Positions 61,741 to 64,000 of a stretch of DNA of 64,000 nt are shown piece after piece; the first letter of the stretch is position 1, and each line of letters starts with the position of its first letter. The notes below the pieces were generated by a model. It did no database searches and was not told where the DNA came from. It worked only from the letters and a program-made list of their open reading frames with translations. The stretch covers positions 1 through 64,000 of the forward strand of contig DBFWLO010000002.1 in the NCBI GenBank assembly GCA_048465415.1, in the 5' to 3' direction. Made by a program: the position numbers and the translations under genes. Origin of the DNA: Scatosoma sp048465415 (GTDB lineage: Bacteria > Bacillota > Clostridia > Christensenellales > Borkfalkiaceae).

Positions 61741-61960
61741 GTATTTGCCCTCAACTTCCCCGAACTTGGGTACGCATCTTCCGGGCATGCCTTTGCCCTC
61801 ATAGGTTTTCCACCTCCCCGTGGTTCTCACGGAGGCGCCCTCCTTAGCTGCGACGGCTCACGGTTTCTTCCGCTTCAACGCTCGGCCTGGGACTGGACGC
61901 AAGTATCTTTGATGCCTCTGCCTGTCATCGCCGCGATAGGATTGCTTCCTATCGCCTGAA
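61741..61960 (-). ncRNA. candidate structured RNA upstream of the MazF-like gene
   Basis: A ~220-base island visibly richer in G and C than the AT-rich element around it, with no credible ORF. On the minus strand it holds several compact stems: 61933-61955 (perfect 9-base arms, 5-base loop), 61813-61835 (interrupted 8-base stem) and 61783-61798 (GGGCA/TGCCC), plus further GC patches between. It lies between the sigma-gene terminator and the MazF-like gene, so it may be a leader or an independent RNA. I cannot name a known RNA family for it. Confidence 0.5.
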
Positions 61961-62087
61961 CTTTTGAATTTGCGGATAATTCCACAGATTCGTTCTTATA
62001 GCTTGTCTTTTTAAAGACAACAGAAGGAACGTAAAAGATGCGCAGTATATTCTGTTTTCTTACGATCGAGGAGACCTATAAAAATCC

Positions 62088-62117
62088 CCCTCACTTATAC
62101 AAAGGAAAAAGTGAGGG
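62088..62117 (-). terminator. terminator of the sigma-like gene
   Basis: Arms CCCTCACTT and AAGTGAGGG; the minus strand continues GGATTTTTATA. It ends 19 bases past the stop. Confidence 0.85.
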
Positions 62118-62135
62118 AGGCTACAACCAAAATTT

Positions 62136-62645
62136 TTAATTTTCTAAAAATTTTTTTAATTTTTCTTTGAGCTTTATAATTCGTTTACTAATAGCTTGTT
62201 GTGTTATCCCATAAATTTCTGCCAGCCGGGTTTCAGGGATATCGTCGTAATAATGCCTTTGAACGAGCAACTGCTCTTCTTTCGATAATAAAGGAAGCAC
62301 CTTTCGAAGTTTCTCTACCATAAGTTTATCCTCTACCTGCTGATCGATATCCTTTTCCTTACTTTCGATAAAGTCTATGCCGTTCTCGTCCTCATTATCA
62401 AAAGCATCAATCGAGAGCAGACCGAGACGAGTTTCCAATTTTTTTAGGTATCTGTCTCGTTCTGCTTCACGATAAAATTCGGAATACTGTTTTTGATCGG
62501 TTTCCATCAGACAGCCATGGATGGGAATAAACCAACGTTCCGCATATTGCTTGTCCACTTCTTTTCTGTGAACATATTCCTCGTATGTAATTTCTTTGTA
62601 CTTACCATTTTCCAAGACGAACACCTTTTTAGGTGCGTATTTCAT
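62136..62645 (-). CDS. sigma-70-like factor of the mobile element
   Basis: 169 aa. The C-terminal ~65 residues form a sigma region-4 helix-turn-helix: 'LLSKEEQLLVQRHYYDDIPE' then 'TRLAEIYGITQQAISKRIIK'. The N-terminal part is charged and helical without a clear region 2, as in sigma-like regulators carried by integrative elements of Firmicutes. AGGAGGA precedes the ATG but is paired in a strong upstream hairpin, so translation is probably controlled. Confidence 0.75.
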   Translation of the reverse strand: MKYAPKKVFVLENGKYKEITYEEYVHRKEVDKQYAERWFIPIHGCLMETDQKQYSEFYREAERDRYLKKLETRLGLLSIDAFDNEDENGIDFIESKEKDIDQQVEDKLMVEKLRKVLPLLSKEEQLLVQRHYYDDIPETRLAEIYGITQQAISKRIIKLKEKLKKFLEN

Positions 62646-62652
62646 TTTTATG

Positions 62653-62705
62653 TCCTCCTGTTTTGAATTTTGAATTTTTTAATCTTCAAAATCCCAACAG
62701 GAGGA
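62653..62705 (-). promoter_or_regulatory. hairpin sequestering the sigma-gene ribosome binding site
   Basis: On the minus strand TCCTCCTGTT pairs with AACAGGAGGA, which contains the Shine-Dalgarno sequence, and inside it ATTTTGAA pairs with TTCAAAAT around a 10-base loop. Eighteen pairs with a small internal loop would hide the ribosome binding site. Confidence 0.7.
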
Positions 62706-62747
62706 TCACGGCAATGCAAGCAGCTGGCTCGTTTCAACGGCACATAA

Positions 62748-62796
62748 AAAAAGCACCTATTAAACGGTATATTAAACCGATTGATAAATGCTTTTT
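62748..62796. repeat. imperfect hairpin in the sigma-gene leader
   Basis: Outer arms AAAAAGCA / TGCTTTTT and inner CGGT / ACCG. It may act as a leader terminator. The remainder of the gap 62646-63138 is AT-rich and shows no gene. Confidence 0.4.
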
Positions 62797-63138
62797 CATG
62801 TTTTATATGAACTGACAGTTCAGGGTAAACACCATGATAGCCCTGATGACTATTCAGATGTCTCTCACAACGCGCTATTGCGCATCGTACTTTATCGTAT
62901 AAGCATAGTGTCGCTTTTTAGAAATAAGACGAAAAGCCTTCCACACCGCAGCAACATTTTTCCCCTTTCCTTTGTATCTCTCCAGCTATCGCATCATTTA
63001 TAGTTGTACGCTTTGTAAAATATTATTTAGTTTTGATTGTTTGCCCAGGTATAAATGAACTATATGTTCGGAATAATTGAAACATCACGCCATTACCAAT
63101 AGAACAAAAAACGTGTAAAATAGTGAAGAGGTACTATA

Positions 63139-63471
63139 GTGGAACACATATCCGATAATTTAGGCGATATCATCAAGAATGCGCGACAAAAATCCAAAGC
63201 AACCATCGAAGATTTGGCCGCGAAAGTCGGCATCACCGAACGCTTTCTCTATCGCATTGAAAATGAAGGCAACAAGCCAAGCTTCGCTGTACTGTTTAGG
63301 CTGATCCGAGAACTCTCCATTTCTCCGGATCTTATTTTCTATCCCGAAACGGCGAGAAACAATCCCGACATCGAAGATCTTATGCATATGCTTTATCAAT
63401 GCGACACGCACGACCTATTGGTCGTGAAAGCAACAGTACAAGCTCTGATCGATAACTCCCGCAACAGATAG
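63139..63471 (+). CDS. XRE-family helix-turn-helix regulator
   Basis: 110 aa, starting at GTG 63139 with AGAGG seven bases upstream; a TTACCA / TAAAAT pair with 17-base spacing lies ahead. Residues ~8-65 form the XRE domain: 'ATIEDLAAKVGITERFLYRI' with 'NEGNKPSFAVLFRLIRELSI'. The C-terminal helix is short. It is divergent from the sigma-like gene and typical of element maintenance regulators. Confidence 0.85.
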   Translation: MEHISDNLGDIIKNARQKSKATIEDLAAKVGITERFLYRIENEGNKPSFAVLFRLIRELSISPDLIFYPETARNNPDIEDLMHMLYQCDTHDLLVVKATVQALIDNSRNR

Positions 63472-63476
63472 TTTCC

Positions 63477-63503
63477 AAGGCAGCTTTAAGCTGCCTTTTC
63501 TTT
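63477..63503 (+). terminator. terminator of the XRE gene
   Basis: AAGGCAGC / GCTGCCTT around TTTAA, followed by TTCTTTT, six bases past the stop. Confidence 0.85.
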
Positions 63504-63729
63504 TGCCGTTTATTTCTATCTCCTATGCCTAAATTTATTTTCCTCTTATTATGTACATCGCTTTCATTATATTATTTTTTATTGAATTGTCAATATTTTT
63601 CCAAAATTTTTTGATTCATGTAAAATATTTTTCGTATCTTCTAAATTTCTTGATTAAGATAAATAGATAAAAAGGAGTAACGCTTACTTTAAATCTCTCC
63701 TCAAACTTAAATCATAATTTTTGAACTAC

Positions 63730-63781
63730 AAAAGTCCCGTTCAATAATTCCAAACCAGAATCAAAATGACGGGACTTTTTC
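63730..63781. terminator. terminator-like hairpin near the right edge
   Basis: Arms AAAAGTCCCGT and ACGGGACTTTT with a long loop and T on the plus strand, A/T on both sides. It probably ends a gene beyond the window. The stretch 63504-64000 otherwise shows no gene. Confidence 0.6.
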
Positions 63782-64000
63782 CAAGTTAATTTTCCACAAC
63801 TTATTGTTATTAATTTCTATACTATACGTTCTCCATCAGCAACGTAAACATATATCATAGCAGCGAAGCGGCCCGTGCTTTTATAACTTAATCGTTTATT
63901 TAATTTACACATCCAGCAAACAATATAATTATCATCACAATCCGCTCACTATTAATACTTCCAATTTTTTTTCCTACGCACCTCTTAATAAAAACGACTC

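Noticed and set aside
61291..61830. Longer MazF frame starting at 61830
   Set aside because: The first 60 codons run through the GC-rich RNA-like leader, while a strong ribosome binding site and the normal family start lie at 61650.

Overview
The window looks like chromosome of an uncultured, probably gut-dwelling Clostridia bacterium (a Christensenellales-like lineage is my guess). Support comes from AGGAGG-type ribosome binding sites, many lipoproteins, BspA-type leucine-rich repeats, three LplA/LplB/YtcP-type sugar importers and AraC regulators. No rRNA, tRNA or CRISPR array was recognised. All assignments come from reading the sequence and from family knowledge; no database search was run.

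Layout. (1) 1-477: 3' part of a coiled-coil gene cut by the window edge. (2) 0.5-6.9 kb, minus strand: a compact siphophage-type tail cassette consisting of an ArpU-like regulator, a Gp20-like scaffold, a tail terminator, a tail tube, frameshifted tail chaperones, a tape measure and two distal tail proteins. It has no head, portal, terminase, integrase or lysis gene. (3) 6.9-20.4 kb, minus strand: a long amino-sugar operon (Gfo/Idh oxidoreductase, GH114-like lipoprotein, binding protein, two permeases, repeat lipoprotein, MurQ, BadF/MurK-type kinase, GH89), faced by a divergent PocR-AraC regulator. (4) 21.5-24.5 kb: a BspA-like LRR lipoprotein and a frameshifted exported-protein gene. (5) 24.6-36.9 kb, minus strand: a second sugar operon (two permeases, binding protein, a four-module surface protein, a one-module lipoprotein, GH36, GH39-like enzyme) with an AraC regulator behind it. 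(6) 37.2-46.3 kb, minus strand: a third sugar operon (two permeases, binding protein, nucleoside hydrolase, anchored repeat protein, GH43-like lipoprotein) with a divergent AraC gene. (7) 47.6-53.4 kb: a redox cassette (ferredoxin-nitroreductase, ArsR, EFR1 flavodoxin-ferredoxin) and an Lgt-like/beta-propeller/lipoprotein operon.

(8) From about 53.4 kb the sequence becomes visibly AT-rich and changes character: this is a mobile or decayed element. It holds a toxin-fragment/immunity cassette bordered by imperfect direct repeats, a truncated pRiA4b ORF3-like gene, a VapD-like gene with an unknown partner, and an operon of three large serine recombinases (the middle one lacks a catalytic domain) preceded by two small proteins with recombinase-like patches. 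It continues with a 51-aa protein, an orphan MazF-like toxin, a GC-rich island that looks like a structured RNA, a sigma-like factor whose ribosome binding site is held in a hairpin, and an XRE regulator.

Functionally, the three importers would bring oligosaccharides in using a shared ATPase encoded elsewhere, since none is present here. Cytoplasmic GH89 and GH36 would trim them, and the MurK/MurQ pair would feed amino sugars into central metabolism. Each operon has its own AraC-type sensor. The most unusual items are the headless tail cassette, the recombinase operon with its dead and split relatives, the GC-rich RNA candidate, and a recurring secreted module found both as one free copy and as four anchored copies.
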